Shown here: in pieces, positions 1 through 12,599 of the stretch
Layout: every line of letters begins with the position of its first letter
Numbering within the stretch: position 1 is the stretch's first letter
NCBI RefSeq assembly: GCF_016086655.4
Contig: NC_052141.2
Span: 2,852,001-2,916,000, forward strand
Reading direction: 5' to 3'
From: Lepeophtheirus salmonis
Lineage: Eukaryota > Arthropoda > Copepoda > Siphonostomatoida > Caligidae
DNA: 64,000 bases
Notes under the pieces: model-generated
What the model saw: the letters and a program-made list of their open reading frames with translations, nothing else
Databases searched by the model: none
Told to the model about the DNA's origin: nothing
Made by a program: the position numbers and the translations under genes

Positions 1-875
1 CAGTTATTGCTGAAACCTGACAAGTCAGATAAAGACTGAAATCAGTTTTGAATTCTGCGCTTGAAGATAAGGTTCTTGGCTTTATTCCATTGGTAGAAAT
101 TCTGTGTAATATAATTGTAATGATTTTGCACATGATAATATGGTCTTAAGATTACAATGTGATTGCTTTTCGGTGATATTACCCATAGCATTTGTGGACA
201 TCAAATATAACTTACTCTACGATTATTCTTCTAAACTAAATTGCTCCGACAAATAATCTGCTATAGCTTTACTGGTATTCACATAGAAGTGATGATAAAT
301 TATTTAGTTGCATATGATTCCTAAGAATCTTGAATAAATTGGATTCTTCAATTTTCAGAGGATCAGATGGGTATTACTTGCTTATACGTAACAAGTTTGG
401 CGTAGCAAGCCACAGAATGATATCTGAATACCGACTCATCATTTCCAAATGACCAAGAAGAATCAAATTTAACATAAATTTTGAAATAATATAAAGCTTT
501 ACTTCTCTCAATTCTCCTTTGAATAAAAATACCCACATGGTAGTCAGTACCTAACGCTATGATATAATTTAGTGCATATTCAGTACTAAATCAACTATGA
601 AAAGTACGAAAGACATCTCTAACAACACTCTGAAGTCAAACCCTTTTTTTTGTAGACGTACACGTACTTCACTTTTAGCAATATAAGTCAAATAACGATA
701 CATACGCCATCTGGCATAAGAAAACAATAACTGACTAACTCTTATTTACAAACCAATAGATGATAAAATATTACATTATTAGCAGTTTGCTCCGATATTA
801 CAATACTATTATGAAATCATTACTTTATAAACAAATTGCCCCCAACAAAATAACTCTAATAAAACATGAAAAACT
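1..875 (+). repeat. Direct duplication, copy 1
   Basis: This stretch matches 3728-4590 closely at an offset of about 3719 bases (for example position 21 aligns with 3740), with scattered substitutions and small indels. It begins at or before the window edge, so its true left end is not visible. The copy ends in a CAACAAAATAAC tract, after which about 300 bases not present in copy 2 intervene before the shared transposase fragment. It reads as an old tandem segmental duplication. A short reading frame on the minus strand is open in both copies, but the substitutions change amino acids freely, so I do not call it a gene. Confidence 0.9.
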
Positions 876-1173
876 GTCCATAATGCTGAATCAATCGAAT
901 CCCTGAGCTTGTTTCTTTGAAACAAAATGGTCCCATATCAATAACCAGACTTGTCAGTGTTCCATAATTTTGATGTTCTAATCAAATATTTTTCTTTGTT
1001 CAGTGTTTATCCTTATGCCATTATTTCTGTTCTGTTCTGTGTTACAATCATAAGGTAGTACCATCCACACTGTATTTGAGAACCAAGTTTCTAGATTTTT
1101 AAAACAATCATCTGATGAATATTAGCGTTCAAATGAACTACAACTGACAAAAATCGGTTCATTCATTGTTGAA

Positions 1174-1395
1174 ATGGAAGCCTAAAGGCAAAATTCATCC
1201 AATTTGATTCACACCCAGAAGAACAACGAGACAAAAAAACCCAGAGCGTGGACTAGTCGAGAAATCCCAAGAACGACCACTATCTCACCTACGTGGTCGA
1301 AAAAGTTCTGCCAGTCGACCAGACTGAGTTTCCAGCCTCTGCAATTATGCCTGGAATCTACATGGTTTCGAGTTTGAACGGAACCCTACTCTTTA
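1174..1395 (+). pseudogene. Broken Tc1/mariner transposase fragment (copy 1)
   Basis: The sequence is homologous to 4591-4800. It has the same ATGGAAGCC start, followed at once by a stop (fourth codon TAA), then the part corresponding to a helix-turn-helix region (SREIPRTT in one frame) and a degraded stretch matching the VVSDRKRM region of the other copy. Several frame breaks are present. It is a dead fragment, not a gene. In copy 2 the fragment directly follows the duplicated segment, whereas here about 300 extra bases (876-1173) separate the two. Confidence 0.6.
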
Positions 1396-3567
1396 AAAAG
1401 TTGACATCAATCCATGATTGAGTAATATATCTCTGTATAGAAAATTTGGTTACATCAATGGCCGTAGAAACAATCCAATGAAATTAAAGATATGATCTTT
1501 ACAATAGACGAATACGTAAATTTGTGTGACACTTAGTTAGGGAGTCTTTTGACAATTTGAATAGTCTAGAGTTGTTAATTGTTGGAGTCCTTATTATAAT
1601 TATTCTTCCAAAGAGACCGACCAATTAATATTTCAAGACTAGGGCAGTGTATTTAATCCCTCAGTAGGAGATTGATAGCACCATAATGAAAAAAAAAAAT
1701 CTTAATTAATTTACAAAAGTGGTTATGGCGCCACTGATTACGTAATTATTGCAAGAAATTTTTTGTTTTAATTATGAAATAACAGGTTTATGTTTAATGA
1801 AAGTTAAAATTTTATGGAAACTGGTCAAATATTTCCATTACTTATAAGTTTCTTTGGTTCCTATATTTATGGATATATGTACCCTGTCTACAGAAAAACA
1901 TGCAAGAATATTTTTTTTTTTTCAAAATTGAGTTTTGTTTACATATGCGTCATCGTAAAATTATAGCAAAACTCACATAAATGCACCAAAATTTTCATTT
2001 AAAGTAACCAAAATTGATCGTCACAATAAAAAAAATGATAAATTGATTGATTTTATTTGATAGGAGTCATATCTGAATTAATATAAGTTTCCTCAATCAA
2101 ATAAAGATTTAAAACTATTTATCAAAACCCTTGAGTATCTTAACTCTTCCCAAAAGTTAAAAATAAAAAATATAATTGACTTAAATGTACTTAAGAAATA
2201 TTGAAATTTATTTAAATTGAAAGAAAAAAATTATTTGGGAATTGGTGATTTTCTTGATTATTGTTCAAGATTGTTTTAAGGTTGATCCACCATCTATATG
2301 GATTTTAAAAGGTTTTGATTTCTGAATGTTTGATTTATTTTTCTTATAATAAATATAATCCACATGGTGGCTCACTATCGATTGATCATTAACTCTTTAC
2401 CAACGAATAGTTGGCTTAAACGAAATGGAGTGGATTGCTACATACTTTGTAATGTACGGAGAAAAAATAATATTCATCCTTTTCAGAGGTGCATTTATAA
2501 ATGAATTTAGTAATGAAAATGTATATTTCAATGGTCAGAGGTATATCAAATATACCCTAGAAAGCGGGAGTGGATTTTTCTAGTTGGAAATCTGAACAGT
2601 ACCAAGGATGGGTGGTGATTTATGGGATCATGCACTTGTCATTATTAAATTCAAACTGTCTGATTCAGCTAGATCCATAACAAGCTTAAAAAAATAATGT
2701 ATGGAGGTATGAATGCTTACATGGGGTGAGACCAATAGATTGATTGCTATGTTTTGAAATATTTAGTATGTTTATTTTTTATGTGATTATTTTATTAAAT
2801 TTTGTGCTTGTCTTATGAAAATATTAAATTGTTTTTATGTTTAAGCTTTAGCTAGGTGGTCTAATTTTAAGCTAAAAGGATTTTTCATGTTAATATAATA
2901 CAATTCTAAGGGCTTGTTGAACTTATAATAGAACTAAGGATCGAGATCAGAGTAATTTTTGCCAATGTTAAACGTTAAAACCGGAAGAAGTGGACTTCTA
3001 TAGTCTCCAAGAGAAAGGAACAAAGATAGATAGAGGACATTCTAGAAAGATACATCTAACTTGATCATACTTCGCTAAAGGTGCTGTTATTTGGAACTCC
3101 ATATTCTAAGAAGGACAACGGGAAGAAAATTCATCCAAGAAAAACTGTCAGGCTTCCTTAAAGAGCAGAGCAGATTTTTTCCTTGGGAAGAAGTTCCAGG
3201 ATTGCAACAATGAAGATATCATTTAAAATCAGTAGGGAATTTCAATATTTCCAATATAATTAGTAATTACTTTATTTGAATTTGTTCGAAGCACGGTGTT
3301 ATATTGTGTTGTTTATTAAACAGTATTTCGTCATTATCGTTACATTAAAAAACATTATTAAAGTAACGTGTTATGTGTCATAGTTCACCCTCATAATAAA
3401 TATAATCACTCAAACAATACAAAACCGAACCAAAATCCTTGTAGTTGCATATAATAAATAATTCTCTTTTTTTTTAAATTAAACATTGATTGTTTTTCAA
3501 TCATTTAAGCTATGATATTCCTTATATTAGGAATGATGCATAAGTTATAAGGGCCTGTAGAAGAGTA
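1396..3567. other. Non-coding AT-rich spacer
   Basis: No gene is recognisable. The stretch carries one copy of dispersed family R4 (about 2005-2127). A locally less AT-rich stretch at about 2950-3230 has no open frame or motif I can identify. Confidence 0.6.
2005..2127 (+). repeat. Dispersed repeat family R4, copy 1
   Basis: It contains the string TTGATCGTCACAATA, then a run ending in CAAATAAAGATTTAAAACTA. The same order of blocks is found at about 20525-20600, 58015-58120 and 58270-58390. No coding capacity is visible. The identity of the element is unknown. Confidence 0.6.
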
Positions 3568-3727
3568 TCATTTTTCAGCCTGAAATAGCAATATCTTCAT
3601 TTCAGAACAAGGCACATATAATAATGAAAAACCCTTTACATCAGTTTTGTTCAATTTGGTGAGTGTCTTAATGATGAAAAATGACTCTAATCGAGAAGAG
3701 TACAAAAATAATATATTTTCAGATATT

Positions 3728-4590
3728 TCTGAAAGCTGACAAGCCAGATAAAGACTGAAATCAGTTTTGAATTCTGCACTTGAAGATAAGGTTTTTGGCT
3801 TTATTCCATTAGTAGAAATTCTGTGTAATATAATTGTTATGATTTTGCACATGATAATATGGTCTTAAGATTACAATGTGATTGCTTTTCGGTGATATTA
3901 CCCATAGCATTTGTGGACATCAAATATAACTTACTCTACGATTATTCTTCTAAACAAAATTACTCCAACAATTAATCTGCTATAGTTTTACCAGTGTTCG
4001 AATATAAGAGAAATTAATTATTTAGTTGCATATGATTCCTAAGAATCTTGAATAAATTGGATTCTTCAATTTTCAGAGGATCAGATGGGTATTACTTGCT
4101 TATACGTAACAAGTTTGGCGTAGCAAGCCACAGAATGATATCTGAATACCGACTCATCATTTCCAAATGACCAAGAAGAATCAATGATGGCATAAATTTT
4201 GAAATCATCTAAAGCTTTACTTCTCTCAATTCTCCTTGGAATAAAAATACCCACGTGGTAGTCAGTACCTAACGCTATGTATAAATTTAGTGCATATTCA
4301 GTACAAAATCAACTATGACAAGTACTAAAGACATCTCTAACAACACTCTGCAGTTTAACCCTAATTTTATATAGAGGTACACGTACTTTACTAAATAATA
4401 TAAGTAAAATAACGATACATACGCCATCTGGTATATAAAATCCATAACTGATTTTAACCTTTCTTTACAACAAATAGAGGAGAAATTATTATCACATTTC
4501 TCTAAAATTACAATGCTATTATTATTCTAGGAAATAATTTCTTTATTAGTACATAGCTTCAACAAAATAACACTATCATTATTTTTCGAG
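3728..4590 (+). repeat. Direct duplication, copy 2
   Basis: Second copy of the segment at 1-875, in the same orientation. It runs straight into the transposase fragment at 4591. The match probably extends left of 3728, but the corresponding part of copy 1 lies outside the window. The region 3568-3852 is open on the minus strand (94 codons) with no recognisable motif. Copy 1 preserves the frame only partly inside the window, so coding status is undecided but unlikely. Confidence 0.9.
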
Positions 4591-4836
4591 ATGGAAGCCA
4601 AAAGGCCAAGTATAGCCAATTTGATTTGTGCCCGGTACAGCAACAAGACAAGAAAAACTGGACCGTGGATTAGTCGAGAAACTCCACGAACGACCTTTAG
4701 CTACGTGGTCAATGAAGTTCTACGGGATAACCAGTCTAAGTTTTCGCCCTCGGCGATTATGCTGAGAATGGTGGTATCAGACAGAAAGAGGATGCTCTTA
4801 TATTGGTTCCTGAAAGGCCTGAAAAAATGTAATTGA
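4591..4836 (+). pseudogene. Tc1/mariner transposase remnant, HTH joined to core fragment
   Basis: An 81-codon open frame. Residues 5-45 resemble the N-terminal DNA-binding region of Tc1/mariner transposases (ISRETPRTT and YVVNEVL are the recognisable parts). Residues 56-78 (MLRMVVSDRKRML then LYWFLKGLK) resemble the stretch that follows the first catalytic aspartate in these enzymes. The material between, including the first catalytic Asp, is absent, and the protein stops long before the usual length of about 340 residues. It is an internally deleted remnant. A related, more damaged copy is at 1174. Family assignment rests on motif recognition only. Confidence 0.6.
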
Positions 4837-4839
4837 AGG

Positions 4840-5490
4840 CTTATTGTCTGTTCATTTTATTATGAAAATTTATAGTTCTTGTAGATATATGTGAATTTAG
4901 ATCAAATAAAAATTATGAATGGAAGATAATTATACTTTAGAAGCCCATTCACAATTAACTTAGTTACAAAGCATTCCTGTAAGAGGTATTTTATCTTATT
5001 ATCAAATTGGCAAATATATGTACACAATTAGTGTGCCATTATGAGACTACAAAAATAACTCTAGGAAAGATATAATTCCTTGTTTCTATAGGTAGGTTTT
5101 TACACGTTTTAATTGGTTAATTTATTCAAATGATTCTTTGGTAGTTCCTTTCGTACATACATGTGGCTCTCATAAATAATGGCTAAGAAACATACGATAG
5201 TTCATATTATATATAATAACCAAATACCCAAACGAATGCCCACCTATTCTTCTTGGTAAAAAAAAACAAAAAAACAAAACAAAGCAACCTTCTTATTATT
5301 TATGTAGTAGATAAACTATTTATTCTGAATATTTACTTCAGTAAATAAAAGTTATTTGCCTTTTCTTATCGTAAACATCAGGACCATTTCTTCGACCAAG
5401 TCGAAGGAGGAAAAAAACAACAACAAAAACACGAATTATATTTTATTTAAAACTTTATTTCATGTTCCTACGCACTAAAAATGAAAAGTG
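4840..5490. other. Non-coding spacer
   Basis: AT-rich, with A-rich simple sequence near 5260-5285 and 5408-5430. No gene or known element is recognised. Confidence 0.6.
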
Positions 5491-5499
5491 TGTATGGTC

Positions 5500-6600
5500 G
5501 TGATGGAGAATTTTGGGTTTGCAACTTCCCTTCTAATGTGTGACAATATTAAAGACACTGCATTTCAATTTACATAACCACAAAAATGGGTTATTTCATG
5601 AAAATCCTACAACCTATAAAGTCAGTTGAAAGTTAATTGAAAATACCTTAAATAGATCTTTCAAATAATACCATATTAATTGGTATCAGAATTCTGGTTG
5701 CCCTTTCTGTACTTTGGGGACATAATTTTATGCCATCCTCTCTGTCTAATCTTAAGCCATTACCTTTGCAATTTAAGAAAATGGCTTAGCGTAGTCGAAA
5801 TCAGTTTCTAGGTAGAGTAAATAATCTCTGATGACAGCCACAGAAGCCACATTGGCAAAATATTCCTGTGGACGTTTTGTACAGTAGAGTGTATACCTAT
5901 TAAAAAACGCCAAAAATGTATCTGTCCACAAAAATGATTAATTTCTAAAAACCCAAAGACCTACAAGGTGAATTCATATTTCATTTAAAAGAACTTAAAT
6001 AGATCATATATATGACGGTATATTAATTGAGCTCATACTTCCAGTTGGACCTTATGAACACTTTTGGGAGAAAATCTTTTGCCTAATCTTAACCATATTG
6101 ACTTTGTAATGTAGTAAATTTACCTGTCCATAAAAATCGGCCATTTCTTAAAAACCCTATCACCTAGAAAACAAGTTTATAGTTCATTTAAAAGATGTTA
6201 ATTTTTCTTTTAAATGATGCAACATTAGTCGGGATTAGACTTTTGTTTGCCCCTTATGACCACTTTTGTGACAAAATATTTTGCTACCCTCTACGCTCAA
6301 TCCTAACTCTATTAAACTTGTAACGAAGGATGTACCCAAGGGAGACTTCAATGCAGCTTCTAGGGTCAGCAAAGACTGCGTGATGACAGTCGCAGATACC
6401 GCGTAGGCGACTTATTTACGAGGACATAGTTCACTGTATAGGAATTTGAAAAAAATTACGTGTTCACAAAAATCGTGGATTTTTACCCTAAAAGGTATTA
6501 CACAAATGTATACTTTACTTAAAAGAACCTAAATAGATCTTTCAAATGATGCATCATTCATTGGGAGCAGAAGTGGGTTGGCTCTTGAGATTAGAATGAA
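5500..6600 (+). repeat. Degenerate long-period tandem array
   Basis: Four diverged units follow one another, starting at about 5582, 5930, 6144 and 6468. Each opens with CAAAAATSG-like sequence, then a block containing TTTAAA(A)GA(A)CTTAAATAGATC and a block with TTATGACCACTTTTG or its variants. Units 1 and 3 also share a block around TCTGATGACAGCCACAG (5827) and CGTGATGACAGTCGCAG (6381). Unit 2 lacks this part, which explains its shorter length (about 214 against 325-350 bases). Unit 4 is incomplete. The stretch at 5500-5560 is matched again, diverged, at about 7005-7070, so the array may once have been longer. No open frame spans the units. Confidence 0.75.
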
Positions 6601-7443
6601 GTAGATTTTGCATTATTAAGAGATCCAAAGTGCAAGTGGATGTGGCGCTCATATGCTAGAATCTGTCCGACTGAAACTTTAGTACAGAGGGAAAGCTGCC
6701 AAATACTACTAATTGTACCCTTCTTGGTCTATGGGGTATGATGCCCCAGACTTTAAGACCTAAAAGATATTTATTTTCTAATACGTTGAAAATGTAATTT
6801 ATAAAAGTTTGCGTTGAATGTTTTTGTTCAGTCCAGATTGACCAAACATATTAATAACAAAGGATTCAAGGGAGGTGCTTTATGTTGACGTCTGTGTTTC
6901 TTTAGCGAAGTTACGAGCAAAAAACTGCAATAAAACTTACACGTATTGCAGCTCTCTTGACCAATGGACACAAAGTCAAGGACATTAAAAACGGAGAATA
7001 CATAAAGTCGTGATAGACAATTTCGTTTTGCAATCCCCCTCCAATGTGTGGACAATATTAACGGCAAGTCTCATGCATGTATTTGTCATTAAAGTCATGA
7101 GTTTATAGTTATACAATAAAATACCTATATATAGTCAATGGTTTTTGCAAAAAGTGAATATACAAGAAGAAAAAAGATACAAAAATTCATTTATTAATTA
7201 TGAACGCTCTTGCCTTATATTTTAAAAGTAGTAATCCTTTTTTCCTCTCCTCTCCCTTACTCCTCCATTTTCTATGCATGCATATACGTCATTGTGTTGA
7301 TATGAGAAAAAAAATACTTTTGAGCTCTAATAATAAACATTTTCCCGACATTTTATGACTGTGTTTGCATATTTATATATGTGTGTAAATACAAAATTGA
7401 CTCAAATGTTTGTTACTCGTAGCTAAATTGTAATATCTACATA

Positions 7444-8027
7444 CCGGGTTGTCCATTGAAATCTGAACAGTAACTAATTTTATATTCAATTACGGTTGAA
7501 TGATTGAAATTTATTCAAATTTCGATATATTTAAGCATAAAGAATTAGTTACAAAAAAAAAAAAAAATCTGAGCATTCTAACTTAAGTACAAGTTGAGAA
7601 GATGCCAGTTGAACGTGATCGACGAATTTCCATTCACATACTCAAAGTAGTTGGGGATCTCTAGGATCACTATCTACACCGTCAGCATGTCCTTCTATTG
7701 ACATGTACAATGAGTAGTGTTGAGTTTATTCTAAGGAAAGAAAGAGCGCGAGGAAAAGACGAGAGCGAGACATTTGCTCCCTTACAGCCCTGAGCAACAC
7801 CTCCTCCACAGCTCCTTTTTGATGCATGTCGAGAGGAATGCCTGCAGTGTCTGTCATCTAAACACCGATGCCCCTTAAAGCCACTGTCAGCCAGCAATGG
7901 TACGCCATGACAGAGTCATTAATCTGCAGTGGGGATCAGGCATCTACCACCCCATTGAACCAATCATTGCCACTAAGGGTGGCTACATTAATGATTAAAG
8001 GAGCTCAGACACACATCTATGGTCATG
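7444..8027 (+). mobile_element. Tc1-like non-autonomous element, right end lost
   Basis: The left end, preceded by TA (7442-7443), reads CCGGGTTGTCCATTGAAATC and matches the terminal repeat of the complete element at 39683-40508. Homology to that element continues through an HTH remnant (7602-7690) and a C-terminal tail (about 7825-8010, ending GGTGGCTACATTAATGATTAA), then stops near 8027 without the right terminal repeat. The catalytic core is missing, as in the other copies of this family. Confidence 0.8.
7602..8010 (+). pseudogene. Core-less Tc1-like transposase remnant
   Basis: In one frame 7610-7690 reads LGISRITIYTVS after an internal stop, which is the recognition part of an HTH. The same motif occurs as LSLSRITFYAIS in the relic at 46022 and LGISKITVYTLS in the relic at 39683. 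The C-terminal part (about 7825-8010) is recognised by homology to the same relics (HVERNAC, then TDA and the GGYIN-type ending). The frame shifts at least twice. No catalytic Asp residues remain. Confidence 0.65.
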
Positions 8028-8029
8028 AC

Positions 8030-9756
8030 TTTAAAACACCATCTGGTACTAAACATTTTCTATTGACAACTTGGTATGAACATTATATTATGCATAAATA
8101 CTCATATTTTCACGTTGTTAAAACCTATGAATTACGTAAGGGCTAAGTGTTTTTTTCTTTTTTTCTTCTACAAATGTGCATACGTAGATTTGAGAGTTTC
8201 CTGTAGTACTTCAATGAAATAAAAATATATGATAAATTATCTAATATTTTCATTAAATATATAAATTAGCAGATTTAATGATCATATTATATTATTTGAC
8301 TCCTTAATGACTGTAAGCCTGGAACACAAAGACAATCGAATTTTCTAATAAAGAGATTGTGCAAGGAAAAAAATCAATCTTCATCACAAAGAATATCATA
8401 ATACCTTGAAGATAGAGTTATATTGACTCGAACAGCTATCGACTCGGTTAAAAAAACGCTAGTGGAGCTGTGGTAAATAAAATCTCCAGGTTATACAATT
8501 AGAGATAAATGCAATAAAATGCCGGACTCCAACTTAAGAACTCAAAAAGTGTCACGAGTAAATCCCTCTTGAGATTGGAATCTCGTATCCAGGACAAGCT
8601 TTTATCAATTGAGTATTTTAAATGTCACTGACTCTAACTCCAATACACATTTTTTTAATAATATAATTTATAGCCTATATAAGTGCAATTGAGTCATTTG
8701 AGTCTAAAGACTATAAATATAGGTTTAATATAAATCTGTAGGTAGTTATTAGTTATAAGTAGTAAATAGTTTTGCTAGGTATAAAGTAATTTTTTGTATT
8801 ATAAGATGTTTAACAAGATCAATAATAAATGCTATGGATTAAAGTATATCTATTGCTAATACATTCATAAGCTTCTGAACATAATTTATGTACTCGTAAC
8901 CAAGGAACAACAATAAAAACAACCTCTCAAATCCAAATTCTCCCCACTCTGATGACATTGACTATTCACAAGATTAAATAATGAACTAGCATGTCTTGTG
9001 GCTATAGTCTAACCAAAAAATTAATTTAGCCCTTAAACACATTCGAGAATCGTGATTGTATAGACTATAGAACACGTTTGGAATATGTGAAGTAAACTTA
9101 AAAATGAGTCAACTTTCTAGTTTCTTCAATTAATAGTACTTTGTACCTATAATTAATAACCATTTAGAAAACCCTTCACAAACACTCAAAGCCTTTCTTT
9201 AAATATAAACTGCGTTCATTTGATCCATTTTTTTAAAATTTGATTGTGGGCCTTTGTACCTATAAGTAGCTTCTAAATAAAACACAGTATTTTATATTAT
9301 ATCATTATATTCTACACGTACTTAAACACAAAAACATAGCATCAAATACAAATGGGTCCAATGGACCCATTAAAAGTTATACACTTATTTACAAAACTTA
9401 AAAAAATTAGAATAGAATAAGTAAGGTAATAGAAGTTCCCATATTTACAAAGATTTAAAGATAAATCATTCAAACTTTTGTAGAAATAATCTATAAAAGC
9501 TCATTGTAAGTTCTGTTTCTTTCCCCATAAGTAAACAGCTACTAACCGGAATAAAATAAGTACTTTATTGTAACGCACTTTGTTTTTTTATTCAGATAAA
9601 TCTAATCCGAATAAAGGAAACTTTTATTTTATGGATGAAAGTTAACTAGGTATATCCCGCTTTTTTCTAAATCCAAAGTATGTAAAAACCACAATTTAGC
9701 AAAACTTATGTAAATCATCTTATAAAAACAAATTTTTACTATTAAAATGTACTATT
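8030..9756. other. Non-coding AT-rich spacer
   Basis: Nothing is recognised apart from a short perfect palindrome at 9351-9371. No exon-like or element-like structure is visible. Confidence 0.6.
9351..9371. repeat. Perfect inverted repeat
   Basis: Arms of 10 bases (AATGGGTCCA and TGGACCCATT) are separated by one base. No poly-T or gene context gives it a function. Confidence 0.8.
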
Positions 9757-9758
9757 TA

Positions 9759-9988
9759 CCTGTTGATCCATTAATATCTGAACACTTTGAATCTTAAACT
9801 TCAACAAGATACAATTTATTAATTAACAATATAATTTGAACAAAATTTATACTATAAATAGATGTGTCTGCAGTCTCCTAATCATTAGCGGCAATGATGG
9901 CTTCCAGGCAGTGGAAGGATGGGCATCCGCTGTGGATCTAGTCCCCTATTATATCTTCTCAGTGCTGGCTGACAGTATCTGACCGTAT
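9759..9988 (-). mobile_element. Truncated Tc1-like element, one end only
   Basis: TA at 9757-9758 is followed by CCTGTTGATCCATTAATATC, then about 200 bases collinear with 39683-39920: the AACTTCAACAAGATA block, GTGTCTGCAGTCTC, and the antisense C-terminal coding tail (GCGGCAATGATGGC). Homology ends near 9988. The rest of the element, including the opposite terminal repeat, is missing. Confidence 0.8.
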
Positions 9989-9989
9989 T

Positions 9990-11285
9990 TCGATTCAACT
10001 TGATAATTTTAGCGGAACATAATTTTTTTTTTTGATTTTCTACGGAGTTACAAAACAAAATGTACCACTGATGGATTTTTTTACGAGGATTGATGGTTAT
10101 TTTAAATATATAAAATACAGACTATCCTACAATACCAAATTCTGAAATTTTGTCATTTGAGTCAAATATAGGTACATTATTCACATTCCTGGAATAAGTT
10201 AAACCACTTCAGGATTTTATCTATAGTTCAAAACCTTAATTTGATTCAAAAGACATATATATTGGATATATTGGCCCCAATATGTAGTGGCCCCAATATA
10301 TTAGAGTCAACTATTTGCTTATTATTTAATTATTGGCATGAATTAAGATACTCAATAATTTCAGCTATACTTTAGAACTTTTAAATGATAAAAGAGACAT
10401 ATAGTTGGCCTAATATCCATCTTTCTACAATAAAAAATGTCAATTTATCATTTTTTTTATTGGAACGATATATTTTGACAATTTAAATTGCAATTTACGA
10501 CACACCCAAATAGTTTATAAGAATAATTTGTTTATCGGAAAGGACGAGTATTTTTCAAAATATACAAATGTAATCTATACTAAATTTTGAGAAAAAACTA
10601 CTTAGGCTTGTTTTTGTGTTGACTGTGGACATATGAAACATCGAGTCAGAAAATAAACACATAATAAATTCACCATCACCCGCACCAATAAAGAAAGCAA
10701 TAATCAAGTGCTTACTTACATAGGCACATATTTTTATGCTTAATATCCATATTTCATTAATTTGAGGCTTGTTGTACGTTCACATGCCATAATAATAATA
10801 ACAAAAAAAAAAAATATAAAGAACTCTTTCCCTGAATTTTTCATTTATTATTCCTGAAAAATATTTTTTTTTTCTACACATATTATATCATATATGTATT
10901 ACATATTATGTACTTAAAGTATGTATATCAAGGTCACCTGATAAAAATAAAGGAAGGTTCTATACACAGTATTACACTAGAGAAACTACTTTTTGTACAT
11001 TTTTCCACTCTCTTTACCTCCATATTCCAACGATTTTAAATATATATGATATAGAAAGTGTGGATCATTTATTAGCATTTAATTACGATTGTAACCCCGT
11101 TATTTTTGATTCCGGGGTTTCATTACACAACAAAATCACAGCTGAAACAAAAATAATCAAGTTTTTTTTTTATCACATGTCACTAAGGATAAAAATGTCA
11201 GAGCAATAACAAAATAAGCAACGTGATATCCTCCACCAACTGTAAGCATGAAAAAGGTTACAGAAACCCTAGGTATCTCCATTTG
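9990..11285. other. Non-coding AT-rich spacer
   Basis: No gene is recognised. A short hairpin (AACCCCG at 11093-11099 with CGGGGTT at 11113-11119) is the only structure seen. Homopolymer A and T runs are frequent. Confidence 0.55.
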
Positions 11286-11289
11286 GATT

Positions 11290-12000
11290 GCTAATAACAA
11301 GTCATTAAAACCGTGTGTATTTTAGACATATTAAATATAGATGGTAACACTGACAGTTTGAAGAATGTTTTGAAGGAGAGCAGCTACGCTATCAATACAT
11401 TTCATTCAATCAGCTGTCACAAGGGAGGAGGGGGAAATAAACAAGGACAATATTTACTCCAACGTCGATCCTAAATTATTTTCTTTGCCCAACAAGGACA
11501 TATAATTATGTCTCTGCAACAAATCCTCTGAGTTACTCTTTTATGAACATACACAGTTTTGTTTAAATCAATGACAGCTTGTATGTAGTAAAAAAGGATG
11601 TTCACACTTTAGTAATTAAATAATAGCAATAGCAGCTGTGGAACAGAAAATTCAGTCTTCAGGTTGTCAATTCTAACAAAACACTAGGCGAGCTGAAAAA
11701 TGTATGTACTTGATTAGCATCACTAGAGATCACTATAAAAACTATTATAGAACGTGTTTCCTAAAAGGTTTGAATTTTTGAAATAGTGATATTAAGTAAC
11801 TCTGTTTCTAAAGAGGACTTACCATTATAACTCCACAGCAACCTCTCAAGCTTACTCTCCGTTTTTTATATGCACACACGAATGTTTGACCAGGTAATTA
11901 TACTAATGACAACAGCTTAGGAAATGAAAATTCATTCTTCAGATCACTAATTCCGTAAAACGGTCAAGTAAAAAAGACCACACGTTTAACATTACTAGCT
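11290..12000 (+). repeat. Dispersed repeat family R1, copy 1
   Basis: The core block has the order GGTAACACTGACAG, GTTTTGAAGGAGAGCAGCT, ATCAGCTGTCACAAGGGAGG, CCAACAAGGACATA, AACAAATCCTC and GAGTTACTCT. The same order is found at 20930-21250, 28370-28830 and 36290-36620, and partly at 16650-16715 and 57350-57480. A second block (TCTTCAGATCACTAATTCCG, 11940-11958) recurs near 28735. No coding capacity or terminal inverted repeats could be seen, and I do not recognise the family. Confidence 0.75.
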
Positions 12001-12004
12001 TTAA

Positions 12005-12281
12005 CATCAATAAGTCAGTTACTGCCCCATACATCTAATAAGAATCAACACTTCAACTCCAACAAAACAGCTGACTTCTGGCTTGCCTCCATGTAGCCCT
12101 TCTCCAACACAAACTTCAGTCCTTCGGACTTTGCAGTTTACGGTATCGTGTAGAAAAATGTCTGCGGATCTTTCATCCTAATTTAGAATCGTACCGAGTT
12201 GACATTGCAATGAATATGCTCTATAATATCCAATCTGTTCACCGGCGTGTCCAGACTGTTGTTTTATCTGAAGAAGGATAA
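12005..12281 (+). pseudogene. Tc1/mariner C-terminal remnant (deletion subfamily B)
   Basis: From 12073 the frame reads DFW and then, after a frame change, SDFAVYGIVEKNVCGSF and a tail ending at a stop at 12279-12281. This corresponds to the region from the third catalytic Asp to the C-terminus of Tc1/mariner transposases. Upstream, 12005-12072 aligns with the sequence preceding the same point in the copies at 37371-37788 and 51037-51420. This copy therefore carries the same deletion junction but has lost its HTH part. It is interrupted by frameshifts and stops. Confidence 0.6.
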
Positions 12282-12599
12282 AATGAATAAAGGATACAGC
12301 CAAATACATTTTGTAAACATATCACAAATTGGTTTGGAGTTGTATTTTCTCGATCTCATTAAAATCTGCTTGTCGTAATTAATTCATTTTTTCTCCACAA
12401 TTTTTAAAACAAATTTTATGTTATATAATATAAATATTTTATTTTACATTTATATAAGCTGCGTTATTCAAAATAATAAATGATTGTTATAGATTCTTCA
12501 TAGCATATGAAGGGCGGGTATGTTCAATATGGAACAATTTTATGCATCAATATCTTGGCAACCCTGAAATCTATGTTTATGAAAGTATCAGAGTAACAA

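Noticed and set aside
1..4590. Direct repeats 3.7 kb apart as possible LTRs of a retrotransposon
   Set aside because: No reverse transcriptase, integrase, primer binding site or TG...CA ends were seen between or at the repeats, and the internal part is non-coding.
5500..6600. Possible CRISPR-like array
   Set aside because: Units are about 205-350 bp, strongly diverged, with no short identical repeats separated by unique spacers, and the context is eukaryotic.
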